A DNA stretch of 64,000 nt. Origin: Acidovorax sp. Leaf78. GTDB lineage: Bacteria; Pseudomonadota; Gammaproteobacteria; Burkholderiales; Burkholderiaceae_C. The translations under genes and the position numbers were made by a program. The DNA is taken from NCBI RefSeq assembly GCF_001422735.1, contig NZ_LMLZ01000023.1:134587-198586 (forward strand), read 5' to 3'. The notes beneath the pieces were generated by a model. The model searched no databases and was not told where the DNA came from. It saw nothing but the letters and a program-made list of their open reading frames with translations. Below are positions 25,311 to 36,428 of this stretch, piece after piece; position 1 is the first letter of the stretch; each line of letters begins with the position of its first letter.

Positions 25311-26207
25311 ATGTTTGATGCACGCCAGCCCGCCATGGACCACAAGCACCACCCCCCTCCTCCACCCGCCGACGGCGATGAAGCCGCCGCGTGGCATGCG
25401 CTGGTGGACGGTCGCCTCCCGCCGACGCAGGCGGCGGCACTGCGCGACAAGCTAGAACGCCAGGCGGGCGCCGAAGAGACCGTGACCCACTGGCAGCACC
25501 AACGCCAGCAACTGCGCGGCCTGCACCACGGCCTGCTCACCGAGCCCGTGCCCGAAGCCCTGCTGGCCGCGGCACAGCGCGCGTCGGTGCGCCAGCAGCG
25601 GCAGACCCAGTGGTGGCGCTGGGGCGGCATGGCGGCGTCGGTACTGATGGCTTTTGCCCTGGGCTGGACCGGACGCAGCCTGTGGCCCGGCACGGGCCGC
25701 CCCGACGCGCCGACGCTCGTGTTGGCCAGCACCGGCCAACGCTTTGCCCAGCAGGCTGCGGTCGCGCACGCGGTGTACCAGCCCGAGGTGCGGCACGCCG
25801 TGGAGGTGCCCGCAGCCCAACAGGAACACCTGGTGCAGTGGCTGTCCAAACGACTGAGCCGCCCGCTCAAGCTGCCCGTGCTGGCCGACGAAGGTTACGA
25901 GCTGGTGGGTGGCCGCCTGCTGCCCGGCGCGCCCGGAGATGCGGGTGCGCGCGCGCAGTTCATGTACCAGAACGCCCAAGGTGCGCGGATCACCCTGTAC
26001 CTGGGCGCCGTCGCCGTAGGCCAGCCCGGCGCGGCAACGGCTGCACCGAAGAAGCCCGATGCCGAAGAAACCGCCTTCCAGTTCACCAGCGACGGACCGG
26101 TCCCTGGCTTTTACTGGGTGGACCAGGGCTTTGGCTATGCGCTCAGCGGCCGCCTATCACGCCAGCAACTGCTGGTGCTGGCGTCGGCGGTGTACAGACA
26201 GCTCTAG
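25311..26207 (+). CDS. Membrane-anchored anti-sigma factor
   Basis: This 298-residue protein has a cytoplasmic N-terminal part with AAWHALVDGRLPPTQAAALRDKLE, the usual anti-sigma helix. One membrane segment (WGGMAASVLMAFALGWTGRSLW, about residues 104-125) and a periplasmic domain of about 170 residues follow. There is no HxxxCxxC zinc motif, so it belongs to the zinc-free transmembrane regulators (RsiW/ChrR-unlike). It probably sequesters the sigma factor encoded 3 bp upstream. An internal ATG at residue 9 is an alternative start. Confidence 0.88.
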   Translation: MFDARQPAMDHKHHPPPPPADGDEAAAWHALVDGRLPPTQAAALRDKLERQAGAEETVTHWQHQRQQLRGLHHGLLTEPVPEALLAAAQRASVRQQRQTQWWRWGGMAASVLMAFALGWTGRSLWPGTGRPDAPTLVLASTGQRFAQQAAVAHAVYQPEVRHAVEVPAAQQEHLVQWLSKRLSRPLKLPVLADEGYELVGGRLLPGAPGDAGARAQFMYQNAQGARITLYLGAVAVGQPGAATAAPKKPDAEETAFQFTSDGPVPGFYWVDQGFGYALSGRLSRQQLLVLASAVYRQL

Positions 26208-26339
26208 GGAGCCTCTGCACGAATCACCGCGCCGTGGGCATCTGCGGTCTCGGGAAGTTTGCGGCGTTGCAAATACTCGCAATAGCTGAAGCACGACAAG
26301 GCGAACCCACGGCGTGAGACAGTGGAAGGCGACGCCGTA

Positions 26340-27443
26340 TCAGGCCAGCGCGACCAGCGGATGCGCGTGCGCAGGCCAGGGGCTCGCAAAGAACGGCGCC
26401 ACCATGTCGGGCGTCACGTCTTCGATGCGCGCGGGGTTCCACCTTGGCGCGTGGTCCTTGTCCACGGCCAGCGCGCGGATGCCTTCCACCGTCTCGCTCT
26501 GGCCGGGGCGCAGGTAAAAGCAGTGGCGCACCATGTCGCGCTCCATGCGCAGGTCGTCGGCCAGGCCCATGTCGCGGGCGCGGCGGACCTGCTCCAGCAC
26601 CACGTGCAGCATCAGCGGCGAGCGCTTGCGCAGCGTGGCCGCCGTGGTACGCGCCCAATCGCTGTCGGCAGACTCCAGTGCCCGCACGATGTCGCCCACG
26701 CTGGGCAGCGCAAAATACTGGTCAATATCGGCCCTACCGCTGGATGGATGGGCGCTAGCAGCTACAAATTTTGTAGCAACATAGTTTTTGACTGCTGCCC
26801 CGTCCGCAAACGTCTGCGTGGCCAGGGCCTCCCACACTGCAGGCAACTGGTCCGAAGGCACGCGCCCATCGGCCAGGTGGCTGGCGATGGCTTCGTCGGC
26901 ACCGATGGTGTCGCCCGTCAGGGCCAGCCACTCGCCCACGCGGCCGGGGCAGCGGCTCAGGAAGTACCCGCCACCCACGTCCGGGAACAGGCCGATGGCG
27001 GTCTCCGGCATGGCCATCTTCGTGCGCTCGGTCACCACGCGCAGCGCGGCACCCTGGCTGATGCCCATGCCGCCGCCCATCACGATGCCGTCCATGAAGG
27101 CGATGTAGGGCTTGCCGTAGGTGTGGATGAGGTGGTTGAGCGCGTATTCCTCGGTGAAGAAGTCTTCGAGCTGGGGGTTGCCCTGGCTGCCGGCCTGGTG
27201 CAAAAAGCGGATGTCCCCGCCCGCGCAGAAGGCGCCAAAAGACCCTTCCTTGTTGCTGCCGCGAATGGCCACGGCCAGCACCCGCGCATCGTTTTGCCAC
27301 GCCAGCAGCACGCCCATGAGATCGCGCACCATGCCCAGCGACAACGCATTGAGCGCGCGCGGGCGGTTCAAGGTGATCAGGCCCACCTGGCCCCGCACTT
27401 CGCTCAGAACTTCTTTGTCCACCACTGCCACTGTCTCCGTCAT
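26340..27443 (-). CDS. 3-hydroxyisobutyryl-CoA hydrolase (enoyl-CoA hydratase/isomerase family)
   Basis: This 367-residue crotonase-fold enzyme of valine catabolism has GAFCAGGDIRFLH (oxyanion-hole Gly), AFMDGIVMGGGMGISQGA and MPETAIGLFPDVGGGYFLSR, which distinguish 3-hydroxyisobutyryl-CoA hydrolases from simple enoyl-CoA hydratases. An odd segment, KNYVATKFVAASAHPSSGRA at about residues 218-237, is encoded by a diverged copy of a palindromic repeat found elsewhere in the window, so the protein tolerates an in-frame repeat insertion in a surface loop. Confidence 0.92.
   Translation of the reverse strand: MTETVAVVDKEVLSEVRGQVGLITLNRPRALNALSLGMVRDLMGVLLAWQNDARVLAVAIRGSNKEGSFGAFCAGGDIRFLHQAGSQGNPQLEDFFTEEYALNHLIHTYGKPYIAFMDGIVMGGGMGISQGAALRVVTERTKMAMPETAIGLFPDVGGGYFLSRCPGRVGEWLALTGDTIGADEAIASHLADGRVPSDQLPAVWEALATQTFADGAAVKNYVATKFVAASAHPSSGRADIDQYFALPSVGDIVRALESADSDWARTTAATLRKRSPLMLHVVLEQVRRARDMGLADDLRMERDMVRHCFYLRPGQSETVEGIRALAVDKDHAPRWNPARIEDVTPDMVAPFFASPWPAHAHPLVALA
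26730..26790. repeat. GCGCTAGCAGCTA-type palindromic repeat inside a coding region
   Basis: The elements CCCTACCGCT (26732-26741) and GCGCTAGCAGCTAC (26752-26765), followed by AAATTTTGTAGC, align with the copies at 40938-40983 and 60311-60358. The copy lies wholly within the hydrolase gene and keeps its frame. Confidence 0.7.
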
Positions 27444-27533
27444 TTTTTATTCCTTAAAAAGGTAGGTTTCACACACACTGAAATGCGCACCCACTGCGGC
27501 ATGCGCTGCATTCCCGGCCGCGCTGCGCCTTGC

Positions 27534-28418
27534 TCACTGCGAGGCGCGCCGCGCCCCCATGACCTCATTGAACACCAGCGCGCCGATCACCAGCGCACCG
27601 CCGCCCAGCACCGCGGCGCCGGGCTCTTCGCCCGCACCCAGCCAGGCGAGCAAGATACCGAAGATCACCTCCAGCAAACTGAGCAGCGCGATCTCCGGCG
27701 CTTTCAGCACCTGCCCGCAGCGCACGGCCAGCACACACGGTATGGCCAGTTGCACCACGCCCAGCAGCGCAAGCAGCCACAGGTCGTGTGCCGACGCCTG
27801 AAATGGCAGCGCGAGCGGCAGCGTCGCCACCACCGACAGCACCGCGCCCACCAGCACCGCAGGCACAAGGTCCACCGCGTGGCCGTGGCGCTGCGAGTGC
27901 TGCACCACCGTCCAGTTCACGGCACCGGCCACCGGCACGCACAAAGCCACCAGCGTGCCCATGATCGGCAGGCCCGCCATCTGCGAGCCATATATCCACC
28001 CGATGCCCAGCGCCGCCACGCCGATGGCCACCCAGGTGCGGGGCGCGATGTGGTGGCCGATGAAGACACGCGCAAACAGCGCCGTGAGCAGCGGGGCCGC
28101 CGCCATCGTCACCAGCACGTTGGCCACGGGCATGAGCAGGATGGCCACCATGAAGGCGGTGAACATCACGCTCCAGCACAGGCCCGATATCCACAGCGCC
28201 CGGCCGCTGTGGCGCAAGGACGCGAACACCGCCCGCCCCTGCAGCAGCGGCAATATCACCAGCAGCGCCAGCACCGTGAACAGGCTGCGCCAGAAGGTGA
28301 CCTCGAAGCTGCGCGCGGCCTCCAGGTGGCGCGTGACCACGCCCGCGATGGACCACATCAACGTGACCGCCACCATCAGGACCACGGCGCGGGAGTGCGT
28401 GAGCTTGGGCAAGAACAT
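27534..28418 (-). CDS. EamA/DMT-family membrane transporter
   Basis: This 294-residue inner-membrane protein has ten predicted segments in two EamA repeats. The first contains LMWSIAGVVTRHLE and FWRSLFTVLALLVIL, and the second contains VPVAGAVNWTVVQHSQ and ALLSLLEVIFGILLAWLGAGE, the LEP-like signature of metabolite exporters. The substrate is unknown. It stands alone between the hydrolase gene (90 bp downstream, same strand) and the typA terminator, so it may be co-transcribed with the hydrolase. Confidence 0.9.
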   Translation of the reverse strand: MFLPKLTHSRAVVLMVAVTLMWSIAGVVTRHLEAARSFEVTFWRSLFTVLALLVILPLLQGRAVFASLRHSGRALWISGLCWSVMFTAFMVAILLMPVANVLVTMAAAPLLTALFARVFIGHHIAPRTWVAIGVAALGIGWIYGSQMAGLPIMGTLVALCVPVAGAVNWTVVQHSQRHGHAVDLVPAVLVGAVLSVVATLPLALPFQASAHDLWLLALLGVVQLAIPCVLAVRCGQVLKAPEIALLSLLEVIFGILLAWLGAGEEPGAAVLGGGALVIGALVFNEVMGARRASQ

Positions 28419-28460
28419 GGGGCGTATGCAGTGGATTGCGGTGGGGCGTCAGAAATGAAA

Positions 28461-28489
28461 AAAGGGCCACAGCATGGCAGTGGCCCTTT
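28461..28489 (-). terminator. Intrinsic terminator of typA
   Basis: AAAGGGCCAC (28461-28470) and GTGGCCCTTT (28480-28489) form a perfect 10-bp stem. On the minus strand the stem is followed by a run of T residues. It lies 85 bp past the typA stop codon. Confidence 0.88.
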
Positions 28490-28573
28490 GTGCGACAAAC
28501 AGGAAACCTCGGTACAAACCTCAGCCCCTGCGTGCGCTCACTCTACAGAATGCAGCGTCTTCACGCCGGCAAC

Positions 28574-30397
28574 TCAGGAGCGGCCTGCGCGCTTGCGCTC
28601 GTTTTCGGTCAAGAAGCGCTTGCGGATGCGGATCGACTTGGGCGTGATCTCGACCAGCTCGTCGTCCTCGATGAATTCCACAGCGTATTCCAGCGTGGCG
28701 TCGATGGGCGGCGTGATCTTGATCGCGTCTTCCTTGCCGGACACGCGGAAGTTGGTCAGCTGCTTGGTGCGCGTGGCGTTCACGATCAGGTCGTTGTCGC
28801 GGCTGTGGATGCCGACAATCATGCCTTCGTACACGGGGTCGTTCGCCTTCACGAACATGCGGCCGCGGTCGTCCAGCTTGCCCAGGGCGTAGGTGAAGAT
28901 TTCACCGTCGTCCATGGAGATCAGCACGCCGTTCTTGCGACCGCCGATATCGCCCTTGTGCGGCTCGTAGCTGTCGAAGATGTTGCTGATCAGGCCCGAG
29001 CCACGCGTCAGGTTCAGGAATTCGTTGGTGAAGCCGATCAGGCCCCGCGCAGGAATGCGGTACTCCAGGCGCACGCGGCCACGGCCGTCCGGCTCCATGT
29101 TCACCAGCTCGCCCTTGCGCTCGCCCAGGGCTTGCATCACGCCGCCTTGGTGGCCTTCTTCGATGTCGGCCGTCACCAGCTCGATAGGCTCGTGCTTTTC
29201 GCCGTTCACGTCCTTGAACACCACGCGGGGCTTGGACACAGCCAGCTCGTAGCCTTCGCGGCGCATGTTTTCCAAGAGGATGGTCAGGTGCAGTTCACCG
29301 CGGCCCATCACTTCGAAGATACCTTCTTCGTCGGTTTCCTTCACACGCAGCGCCACGTTGTGCTGGAGTTCCTTTTGCAGGCGGTCCCAGATCTGGCGGC
29401 TGGTCACGAACTTGCCTTCGCGGCCTGCCAGTGGCGAGGTGTTCACGCAGAAGTTCATGGTCAGCGTGGGCTCGTCCACCTTCAGCATGGGCAGCGGCGA
29501 GGGGTTGGCCGGGTCGGTCACGGTCACGCCGATACCGATGTCTTCGATGCCGTTGATCAGCACGATGTCGCCAGGGCCGGCCAGCGGCGTCTGCATGCGA
29601 TCCAGGCCCTGGAACGTCAGCACCTGATTGACGCGGCCCTTGACGGCCTTGCCATCGGGGCCTTCCATGACGACCACGTCCATCATGGGCTTGATGGTGC
29701 CCTGGCTGATGCGGCCCACGCCGATGCGGCCCACGAACGTGGAGAAGTCCAGCGCCGAGATCTGCAGCTGCAGGGGGGCATTGGCATCACCCGAGTTCGG
29801 GGGAACGTGCTTGAGGATGGTGTTGAACAGGGCCGACATGTCGGGGCCCCACTGCTCGCCAGGAGCGCCTTCTTCGAGCGACGACCAGCCGTTGATGCCC
29901 GAGGCATACACCACGGGGAAGTCCAGTTGCTCGTCGGTGGCACCCAGCTTGTCGAACAGGTCGAACGCTGCGTTCACGACCTTGTCGGGGTTGGCACCGG
30001 GCTTGTCCACCTTGTTGACCACCAGGATGGGGCGCAGGCCCAGGGCCAGGGCCTTCTTGGTCACGAAACGCGTCTGGGGCATGGGGCCCTCTTGCGCATC
30101 GATCAGCAGCACCACGCTGTCCACCATGGACAGGGCACGTTCCACTTCGCCGCCGAAGTCCGCGTGACCAGGGGTGTCCACGATGTTGATGTGGGTGCCT
30201 TCCCAGCTCACGGCGCAGTTCTTGGCCAGGATGGTGATGCCACGCTCTTTTTCAATCGCGTTGTTGTCCATCACGGTGTCGACCACTTTTTCGTGGTCGG
30301 CGAACGTGCCGGACTGGCGCAGCAGTTGGTCGACCATGGTGGTTTTGCCATGGTCAACGTGGGCGATGATGGCGATGTTGCGGATCTGTTTCGTCAT
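28574..30397 (-). CDS. typA: Translational GTPase TypA/BipA
   Basis: This 607-residue GTPase of the elongation-factor family acts on the 50S subunit and is needed for ribosome assembly and stress or cold growth. It starts [20 protein letters not shown] (P-loop). G3 is in [14 protein letters not shown] and G4 in [10 protein letters not shown]. The EF-G-like domains II, III and V follow, with the TypA-specific C-terminus ([23 protein letters not shown], in two strands). It is the last gene of the rimP-nusA-infB-rbfA-truB-typA series, 34 bp after truB, and ends before a clear terminator. Confidence 0.97.
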   Translation of the reverse strand: MTKQIRNIAIIAHVDHGKTTMVDQLLRQSGTFADHEKVVDTVMDNNAIEKERGITILAKNCAVSWEGTHINIVDTPGHADFGGEVERALSMVDSVVLLIDAQEGPMPQTRFVTKKALALGLRPILVVNKVDKPGANPDKVVNAAFDLFDKLGATDEQLDFPVVYASGINGWSSLEEGAPGEQWGPDMSALFNTILKHVPPNSGDANAPLQLQISALDFSTFVGRIGVGRISQGTIKPMMDVVVMEGPDGKAVKGRVNQVLTFQGLDRMQTPLAGPGDIVLINGIEDIGIGVTVTDPANPSPLPMLKVDEPTLTMNFCVNTSPLAGREGKFVTSRQIWDRLQKELQHNVALRVKETDEEGIFEVMGRGELHLTILLENMRREGYELAVSKPRVVFKDVNGEKHEPIELVTADIEEGHQGGVMQALGERKGELVNMEPDGRGRVRLEYRIPARGLIGFTNEFLNLTRGSGLISNIFDSYEPHKGDIGGRKNGVLISMDDGEIFTYALGKLDDRGRMFVKANDPVYEGMIVGIHSRDNDLIVNATRTKQLTNFRVSGKEDAIKITPPIDATLEYAVEFIEDDELVEITPKSIRIRKRFLTENERKRAGRS

Positions 30398-30431
30398 AGT
30401 TTTTCCAATGTGCCTTGCCGTGCCCTGTCCC

Positions 30432-31412
30432 TCAAGCGGGATGTGGCGCGGGATGCGGCGTGCCTTCCAAAATTTGTTGAATTTCCAGCGGACTCAGGAG
30501 CCTGTCGGGCACCAGCTCCCCGCCAACGATGTGGCCCACCCCCAGCAGCGCTGGGGGCGCGTCGCCAAACACCGCCACGGCACCGGCGTCTGGCCAGGTA
30601 CCACGGCGGCGTACGCCCGATAGGAAGCGAGCGGCATTCTCGCTGTCCAGCGTGACACGCACATGTTGTGCCAAAAGTGATTCCGGCGGCTCGAGCTGCG
30701 CAAGCCGCGCGCCCTCCTCCATGGCTTCGAGTTCTGCCAGCGTGACGCAGCGCTCCACACCGATACCACCGGTATCGATGCGCCGAAGAAAGGTCAGGTG
30801 GGCCCCCACGCCCAGCGCGGCGCCCACGTCTTCGCCCAGCGTGCGGATGTACGTGCCCTTGCTGCAGCGCACCACCATCCGGACAGCGATGGCGTCCGGG
30901 TTGTCCGCCAGCAGCGCGAGGGACAGCGCGTGGATCACCACGTCGCGTGCGGGCCGCTCCACTTCGATGCCTGCGCGGGCGTACTCGTACAACGCCTTGC
31001 CGTCCTTCTTCAGGGCGCTGTGCATGGGCGGTACTTGTTTGATGGGGCCGGTGAACTGCTGCTGCACGGCGGCCAGGCGCTCGGGCGTGAGGTCTGCCAG
31101 CACCACGGCGCGGCGCTCCACCACATCGCCCTCGGCATCGCCGGTGGTGGTGGTGGTGCCCAGCAGCGCTACGGCTTCGTAGGTCTTGGGGGCGTCGAGC
31201 TGCAGCTGGCTGAACTTGGTGGCAGCGCCGAAGCACAGCGGCAACACGCCGGTGGCCAGCGGGTCGAGCGTGCCGGTGTGGCCCGCTTTTTCGGCGCGCA
31301 GCAGCCACTTCGCCTTTTGCAAAGCGTCGTTGCTCGACAGGCCGAGCGGTTTATCCAGCAGCAACACCCCGTGCACAGGGCGCCGCTGCACCCTGGTGCG
31401 AGGCGCGTGCAT
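30432..31412 (-). CDS. truB: tRNA pseudouridine(55) synthase
   Basis: This 326-residue enzyme makes pseudouridine 55 in the T-arm of tRNAs. [19 protein letters not shown] is followed by [19 protein letters not shown] with the catalytic Asp, then [10 protein letters not shown] and [16 protein letters not shown]. The C-terminal PUA-like domain is present. rbfA ends 2 bp before its start codon region, so translation is likely coupled. Confidence 0.97.
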   Translation of the reverse strand: MHAPRTRVQRRPVHGVLLLDKPLGLSSNDALQKAKWLLRAEKAGHTGTLDPLATGVLPLCFGAATKFSQLQLDAPKTYEAVALLGTTTTTGDAEGDVVERRAVVLADLTPERLAAVQQQFTGPIKQVPPMHSALKKDGKALYEYARAGIEVERPARDVVIHALSLALLADNPDAIAVRMVVRCSKGTYIRTLGEDVGAALGVGAHLTFLRRIDTGGIGVERCVTLAELEAMEEGARLAQLEPPESLLAQHVRVTLDSENAARFLSGVRRRGTWPDAGAVAVFGDAPPALLGVGHIVGGELVPDRLLSPLEIQQILEGTPHPAPHPA

Positions 31413-31414
31413 GA

Positions 31415-31789
31415 CTATTCCTCTTTAGCGCGCGAAGACACAGCCTTGGCGATCAAGGCGTTCATGTCGGCCGCACGCTCGGAGGTGCGGTCGAACACGA
31501 AGTGCAGCGTAGGCACGGTGTGGATGTGCAGGCGCTTGAACAATCCGTTGCGCAGGAAGCCCGCAGCCTGGTTGAGCGCAGCCTGCGTTTCCACAGGGTC
31601 GCCCGTCAGCAGGCTGAAGAACACCTTGGCGTGCGCATAGTCGGGAGTGACCTCCACGCCTTGCAGCGTCACCATGCCCACACGCGGGTCCTTCAACTCG
31701 CGCGCGATCAGCTCCGTCAGATCGCGCTGGATCTGATCGGCGACCTTGAAGGCGCGGTTGGGGGTGGCAGATTTCTTCTTGGCAGCCAT
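31415..31789 (-). CDS. rbfA: 30S ribosome-binding factor A
   Basis: This 124-residue KH-fold protein is required for late 16S rRNA processing. It starts [21 protein letters not shown] and continues with [21 protein letters not shown] and [16 protein letters not shown]. The start at 31789 gives the normal length; a longer frame to 31849 runs through a GC-rich intergenic repeat. It is between infB and truB in the usual order. Confidence 0.96.
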   Translation of the reverse strand: MAAKKKSATPNRAFKVADQIQRDLTELIARELKDPRVGMVTLQGVEVTPDYAHAKVFFSLLTGDPVETQAALNQAAGFLRNGLFKRLHIHTVPTLHFVFDRTSERAADMNALIAKAVSSRAKEE

Positions 31790-31969
31790 AGTGTCAATAC
31801 CTCCCCTGTGTCGCGTCGCGCCCTCCCCCTTCCGGGGGGCGACGCCCATGGCCTGGCGAAGCCAGTTCCATGGCGCCTGCCAGCACGGTGTGCTCCGCAG
31901 CCTGTTGAAGGCCTGCGTGCATCACCGCGCCTGCAGGGCGCTGGCAGTGGTTGGTAGTGCAAGCGTGCA
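31790..31969. repeat. Intergenic space between infB and rbfA with repeat elements
   Basis: It contains a GC-rich palindrome at about 31817-31850 (CCCTCCCCCTTCCGGGGGGCG) related to that after smpB, and the undecamer GCGTGCATCAC twice, near 31915 and 31965. Such spacing inside the operon may allow processing or attenuated read-through. No gene is seen. Confidence 0.4.
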
Positions 31970-34834
31970 TCACAGAGTCCGGGCGATTTCCTTGATGTCG
32001 AAGAATTCGAGGTGATCGCCTTCCTTGATGTCGTTGTAGTTCTTGAGCTTGATACCGCACTCAAAGCCTTCCTTGACATCCTTGACATCGTCCTTGAGGC
32101 GCTTGATCGAATCGACTTCGCCGGTGTAGACCACCACGTTGTCGCGCAGCAGGCGGAAGCGTGCGTTGCGATGGACCATGCCCGAGGTGATGTACGAACC
32201 GGCAATCGTGCCGATCTTGGTCGCCACGAACACCGTGCGGATCTCGGCCGTACCGATGATTTCCTCGCGCTGCTCTGGAGCCAGCATGCCGGACATGGCC
32301 ACGCGCAGCTCGTCCACAGCGTCGTAAATGATGCTGTAGTAGTGCAGATCGACGCCATTGCCTTCGGCCAGCTTGCGTGCACCGGCATCTGCCCGTACGT
32401 TGAAGCCGATCACGATGGCCTTGGAGGCGATCGCCAGGTTGATGTCCGACTCGCTGATGGCGCCCACTGCGGCGTACACCAGTTGCACCTTGACTTCGTC
32501 GGTCGACAGCTTGAGCAGCGACTGCGCCAGCGCTTCCTGCGAACCCTGCACGTCGGCCTTGACGATGATAGGCAGCATCTTCACTTCGCCTGCCGTCATG
32601 TCGGCGAACATGTTCTCGAGCTTCGCGGCCTGCTGCTTGGCCAGCTTGGTGTTGCGGAACTTGCCGGCACGGTAGGTCGCGATTTCGCGGGCACGGCGTT
32701 CGTCCGTGAGCACCATGAATTCGTCGCCGGCCTGAGGCACTTCGGTCAGACCCTGGATTTCCACCGGGATCGACGGGCCTGCTGTCTTGGCCACCTTGCC
32801 GTTTTCGTCCAGCATGGCGCGCACGCGGCCATAGGTCTGGCCTGCCAGCACGATGTCGCCGACCTTGAGGGTACCGGACTGCACCAGCACGGTCGCCACA
32901 GGGCCGCGGCCCTTGTCGAGCTGCGCTTCGATCACGAGGCCCTTGGCCAGCGAGTCGACCGGTGCCTTGAGTTCCAGCACTTCAGCCTGCAGCAGCACTT
33001 GTTCGAGCAGCGTGTCGATGCCCATGCCGGTCTTGGAAGACACAGGCACGAATGGCGAATCGCCACCGTATTCTTCAGGCACCACTTCTTCGACCACCAG
33101 TTCCTGCTTGACGCGGTCTGGGTTGGCATCGGGCTTGTCGGCCTTGGTGATGGCCACCACGATAGGAACACCAGCCGCCTTGGCGTGCTTGATGGCTTCC
33201 TTGGTCTGGGGCATGACGCCGTCGTCCGCTGCCACCACCAGAATCACGATGTCGGTCGCCTGGGCACCGCGGGCACGCATGGCCGTGAAGGCCTCGTGAC
33301 CGGGGGTGTCGAGGAACGACACCATGCCGCGTGGCGTTTCCACGTGGTAGGCACCGATGTGCTGCGTGATGCCGCCGGCTTCGCCCGCGGCCACCTTGGC
33401 ACGGCGGATGTAGTCGAGCAGCGAGGTCTTGCCATGGTCCACGTGGCCCATGACGGTAACCACAGGGGCGCGGGGCAACAGCTCGACGTCCTTCTGGCTC
33501 GTATCGTCGTCGGTGAAGGCTTCCGGGTCGTCCAGCGCAGCCACCACCGCCTTGTGGCCCATTTCTTCCACCATGATCATGGCGGTGTCCTGGTCCAGCG
33601 GCTGGTTGATGGTGACCATCTGGCCCATCTTCATCAGGGCCTTGATGACTTCGTTGGCCTTGATCGACATCTTGTGTGCCAGCTCCGCCACCGTGATGGT
33701 TTCGGGAACGTGCACTTCGATGATGCGCGCCTCCACCGGGGCTGCCTGCTGGTGGTCGTCACGGTGGTCGCGGTTGTCGCCGCGACGGCCGCGCGGGCCA
33801 CCGCGCCAGTTGTTGCGGCCGACACCGCCGCTGCTGTCGCCGCGGGTCTTGATTTCTTTCTTCTTGGCAGCGTCGCCAGCCCAGCTGGAGGACAGCTTGG
33901 CGGACTTGACTTCCTTGCCTGCACCGGGTGCACCGGCACCTGCTGCGGCAGGGGCGCCCGCACGGGCAACGCCTGTGCCAACGGCCGGCTTGTGCAGCGT
34001 GCCCTTCTTCGCGTCGCCCACGGCAGCGGGCTTGGCCACTGGCTTGGGTTCTTCGGGCTTCTTGGCGACCATGACCGCCTTCTTGGGCGTGGCCATCATG
34101 GAGCGGATGGCGGCAGCTTCGGCCTCGGCCTTGCGGCGGCGGGCGTCCAGGTCGGCAGCGCGTGCGGTTTCTTCGTCGGCACGGGCCTTGGATTCAGCAG
34201 CGGCCTTTTCGCGGGCTTCGGTCTGGGCGGCATTGCGCGCAGCGGCCTCGGCAGCTTGTTCGCGGGTGGCTTCCTGCTTGACGGCAGAGGCCTGGGCCTT
34301 CTTCTCTGCTTCCTGGGCTGCGTAGGCGGCGGCACGCTCTTCGGCTTCGCGGTCGCGCTTTTCGCGGGCTTCGCGCTCGGCACGCTTTTCGGCCAGCTCG
34401 GTTTCCTGGCGGCGGATCAGCTCGGCCTGGCCGCGGGCTTCTTCCTCGCGGCGGGCCAGTTCGATGTCCTCGCTGGAGACAGCGACTTCTTCGACGGCTT
34501 GCGCGGCAGATTCGGCCGTGGTCGCGACATCTTCATCGCGCTGGATGAAGGTGCGCTTCTTGCGCACTTCCACCTGGATGGTGCGCGCCTTGCCGGTGGC
34601 ATCGGCCTGCTTGATCTCGCTGGTGGATTTCTTCACCAGCGTGATCTTCTTGCGGTCGGCCGAAGCCGTGCCATGGCTGGCCTGCAGGTAGGCGAGCAGC
34701 TTTTGCTTGTCCGACTCGGTCAGTGCATCCGACGGGGCGGCCTTGCCCACGCCAGCAGCCTTGAGCTGGTCGAGCAGGGTTTCAGGCGATTTCTTGAGTT
34801 CGTTAGCGAACTCGGCGACAGTATTACTGGACAT
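31970..34834 (-). CDS. infB: Translation initiation factor IF-2
   Basis: This 954-residue GTPase brings initiator tRNA to the ribosome. The N-terminal IF2_N domain ([20 protein letters not shown]) is followed by a long Ala/Glu/Lys/Arg-rich coiled-coil region (about 90-260) and a basic linker. A second IF2_N domain has [22 protein letters not shown]. The GTPase core has [37 protein letters not shown] and [12 protein letters not shown], and the fMet-tRNA-binding C2 domain is at the end. It is large, as usual in Burkholderiales. Confidence 0.98.
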   Translation of the reverse strand: MSSNTVAEFANELKKSPETLLDQLKAAGVGKAAPSDALTESDKQKLLAYLQASHGTASADRKKITLVKKSTSEIKQADATGKARTIQVEVRKKRTFIQRDEDVATTAESAAQAVEEVAVSSEDIELARREEEARGQAELIRRQETELAEKRAEREAREKRDREAEERAAAYAAQEAEKKAQASAVKQEATREQAAEAAARNAAQTEAREKAAAESKARADEETARAADLDARRRKAEAEAAAIRSMMATPKKAVMVAKKPEEPKPVAKPAAVGDAKKGTLHKPAVGTGVARAGAPAAAGAGAPGAGKEVKSAKLSSSWAGDAAKKKEIKTRGDSSGGVGRNNWRGGPRGRRGDNRDHRDDHQQAAPVEARIIEVHVPETITVAELAHKMSIKANEVIKALMKMGQMVTINQPLDQDTAMIMVEEMGHKAVVAALDDPEAFTDDDTSQKDVELLPRAPVVTVMGHVDHGKTSLLDYIRRAKVAAGEAGGITQHIGAYHVETPRGMVSFLDTPGHEAFTAMRARGAQATDIVILVVAADDGVMPQTKEAIKHAKAAGVPIVVAITKADKPDANPDRVKQELVVEEVVPEEYGGDSPFVPVSSKTGMGIDTLLEQVLLQAEVLELKAPVDSLAKGLVIEAQLDKGRGPVATVLVQSGTLKVGDIVLAGQTYGRVRAMLDENGKVAKTAGPSIPVEIQGLTEVPQAGDEFMVLTDERRAREIATYRAGKFRNTKLAKQQAAKLENMFADMTAGEVKMLPIIVKADVQGSQEALAQSLLKLSTDEVKVQLVYAAVGAISESDINLAIASKAIVIGFNVRADAGARKLAEGNGVDLHYYSIIYDAVDELRVAMSGMLAPEQREEIIGTAEIRTVFVATKIGTIAGSYITSGMVHRNARFRLLRDNVVVYTGEVDSIKRLKDDVKDVKEGFECGIKLKNYNDIKEGDHLEFFDIKEIARTL

Positions 34835-34858
34835 ATATGGTTCGTGCCTCCCTGACCT

Positions 34859-36346
34859 TTACTCTTGCTGCCCCGCGAACCAATGTTCGCGCGCCTTCAG
34901 GATCAAGGCTTTGGCATCTTCTTCAGACTGTCCGGTCAGGTCGGTCAGTTCATCTAGGCCCAAATCGGCCAGGTCGTCACGTGTATGCACACCGCCGTCG
35001 GCCAGCTTGCCGATCAATTCGGGGGTGAGGCCTTCAAGGTCGCGCAGGTCTTGGGAGACCTCATCCACGCTTTCCTCGCGGGCGATTTCCATCGTGAGCA
35101 GCGCATCCTTGGCACGGGCGCGCAGCTCGTTGACGGTGTCTTCGTCGAAGCTTTCGATCTCCAGCATTTCCTGCAGGGGCACATAGGCCACTTCTTCGAG
35201 GCTGTTGAAGCCTTCGGAGATCAGGATGTCGGCGATTTCCTCGTCCACATCCAGCTTTTCCATGAACAGCTTGCGGGCCGTGTCGGTCTCGGTGGCCTGC
35301 TTTTGCGCGCTTTCGGCGGCGTCCATGATGTTGATCTTCCAGCCGGTCAGATCGGACGCGAGGCGCACGTTCTGGCCGCCGCGGCCGATGGCGATGGCGA
35401 GGTTTTCCTCGTCCACCACCACGTCCATGGCGTGCTTTTCTTCATCGACCACGATGGAGGACACGTTGGCCGGGGCCAGCGCGCCGATGACGAACTGGGC
35501 GGGGTCTTCGGACCACAGCACGATGTCCACGCGCTCGCCGGCGAGCTCGTTGGTCACGGCGTTCACCCGGGTGCCGCGCACTCCGACGCAGGTGCCGATG
35601 GGGTCCACGCGCTTGTCGTGCGACAGCACGGCGATCTTGGCGCGGGAGCCGGAGTCACGGGCGCAGGATTTGATCTCGAGCAGGCCTTGCTCGATCTCGG
35701 GCACTTCCTGGCGGAAGAGCTCGATCATGAACTCGGGCGCAGAGCGCGACAGGATGATGGGCGCGCCACGCAGCGTCAGGTCCACTTCCATGATCATGGC
35801 CCGCACGCGGTCGCCGCTGCGCAGGTTTTCCTTGGGGATCATTTCGCTGCGGCGCAGGCGGCCTTCCACCCGGCCGGACTCGACGATGATGTCGCCCTTG
35901 TCCATGCGCTTGACGGTGCCGGTGAAGATGCGTTCGCCGCGCGACATGAAGTCGTTGAGCAGCATTTCGCGCTCTGCGTCGCGGATCTTCTGCAGGATGA
36001 CCTGCTTGGCCGCCATGGCGCCGATGCGGCCGATGGGCACGGAATCGACACCTTCTTCGATGTACTCGCCGACTTCGATGTCCGGGATGCGATCCTTCGC
36101 GTCCATCAGCAGCTCTTCGGCTTCAGGATTCTGCAGGCCGGCATCATCGGGCACCACCAGCCAGCGGCGGAAAGTCTCGTAGTTGCCGCTGTCGCGATCA
36201 ACGGACACGCGAATGTCCACCTCGCCCTGGTACAGCTTCTTGGTAGCCTGGGCCAGGGCAGACTCCACGGCGCCCAGGACCACGTCCAGCTCCACGTTCT
36301 TCTCGCGTGAAATGGCCTCAACCAACATCAACAATTCGCGATTCAT
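34859..36346 (-). CDS. nusA: Transcription termination/antitermination factor NusA
   Basis: This 495-residue RNA polymerase-associated factor has an N-terminal domain from [20 protein letters not shown]. An S1 domain ([21 protein letters not shown]) and two KH domains ([43 protein letters not shown]) follow. Two C-terminal helix-hairpin repeats end it: [17 protein letters not shown], and [26 protein letters not shown]. It is between rimP and infB in the conserved operon. Confidence 0.98.
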   Translation of the reverse strand: MNRELLMLVEAISREKNVELDVVLGAVESALAQATKKLYQGEVDIRVSVDRDSGNYETFRRWLVVPDDAGLQNPEAEELLMDAKDRIPDIEVGEYIEEGVDSVPIGRIGAMAAKQVILQKIRDAEREMLLNDFMSRGERIFTGTVKRMDKGDIIVESGRVEGRLRRSEMIPKENLRSGDRVRAMIMEVDLTLRGAPIILSRSAPEFMIELFRQEVPEIEQGLLEIKSCARDSGSRAKIAVLSHDKRVDPIGTCVGVRGTRVNAVTNELAGERVDIVLWSEDPAQFVIGALAPANVSSIVVDEEKHAMDVVVDEENLAIAIGRGGQNVRLASDLTGWKINIMDAAESAQKQATETDTARKLFMEKLDVDEEIADILISEGFNSLEEVAYVPLQEMLEIESFDEDTVNELRARAKDALLTMEIAREESVDEVSQDLRDLEGLTPELIGKLADGGVHTRDDLADLGLDELTDLTGQSEEDAKALILKAREHWFAGQQE

Positions 36347-36428
36347 GCGACGACTCTCCTATTTCAATCACCTGAGGGCAGTGGCAGCGCGCTGCAGCCC
36401 CACCTCGTTTGTTCGATCGTTCGGCGGC

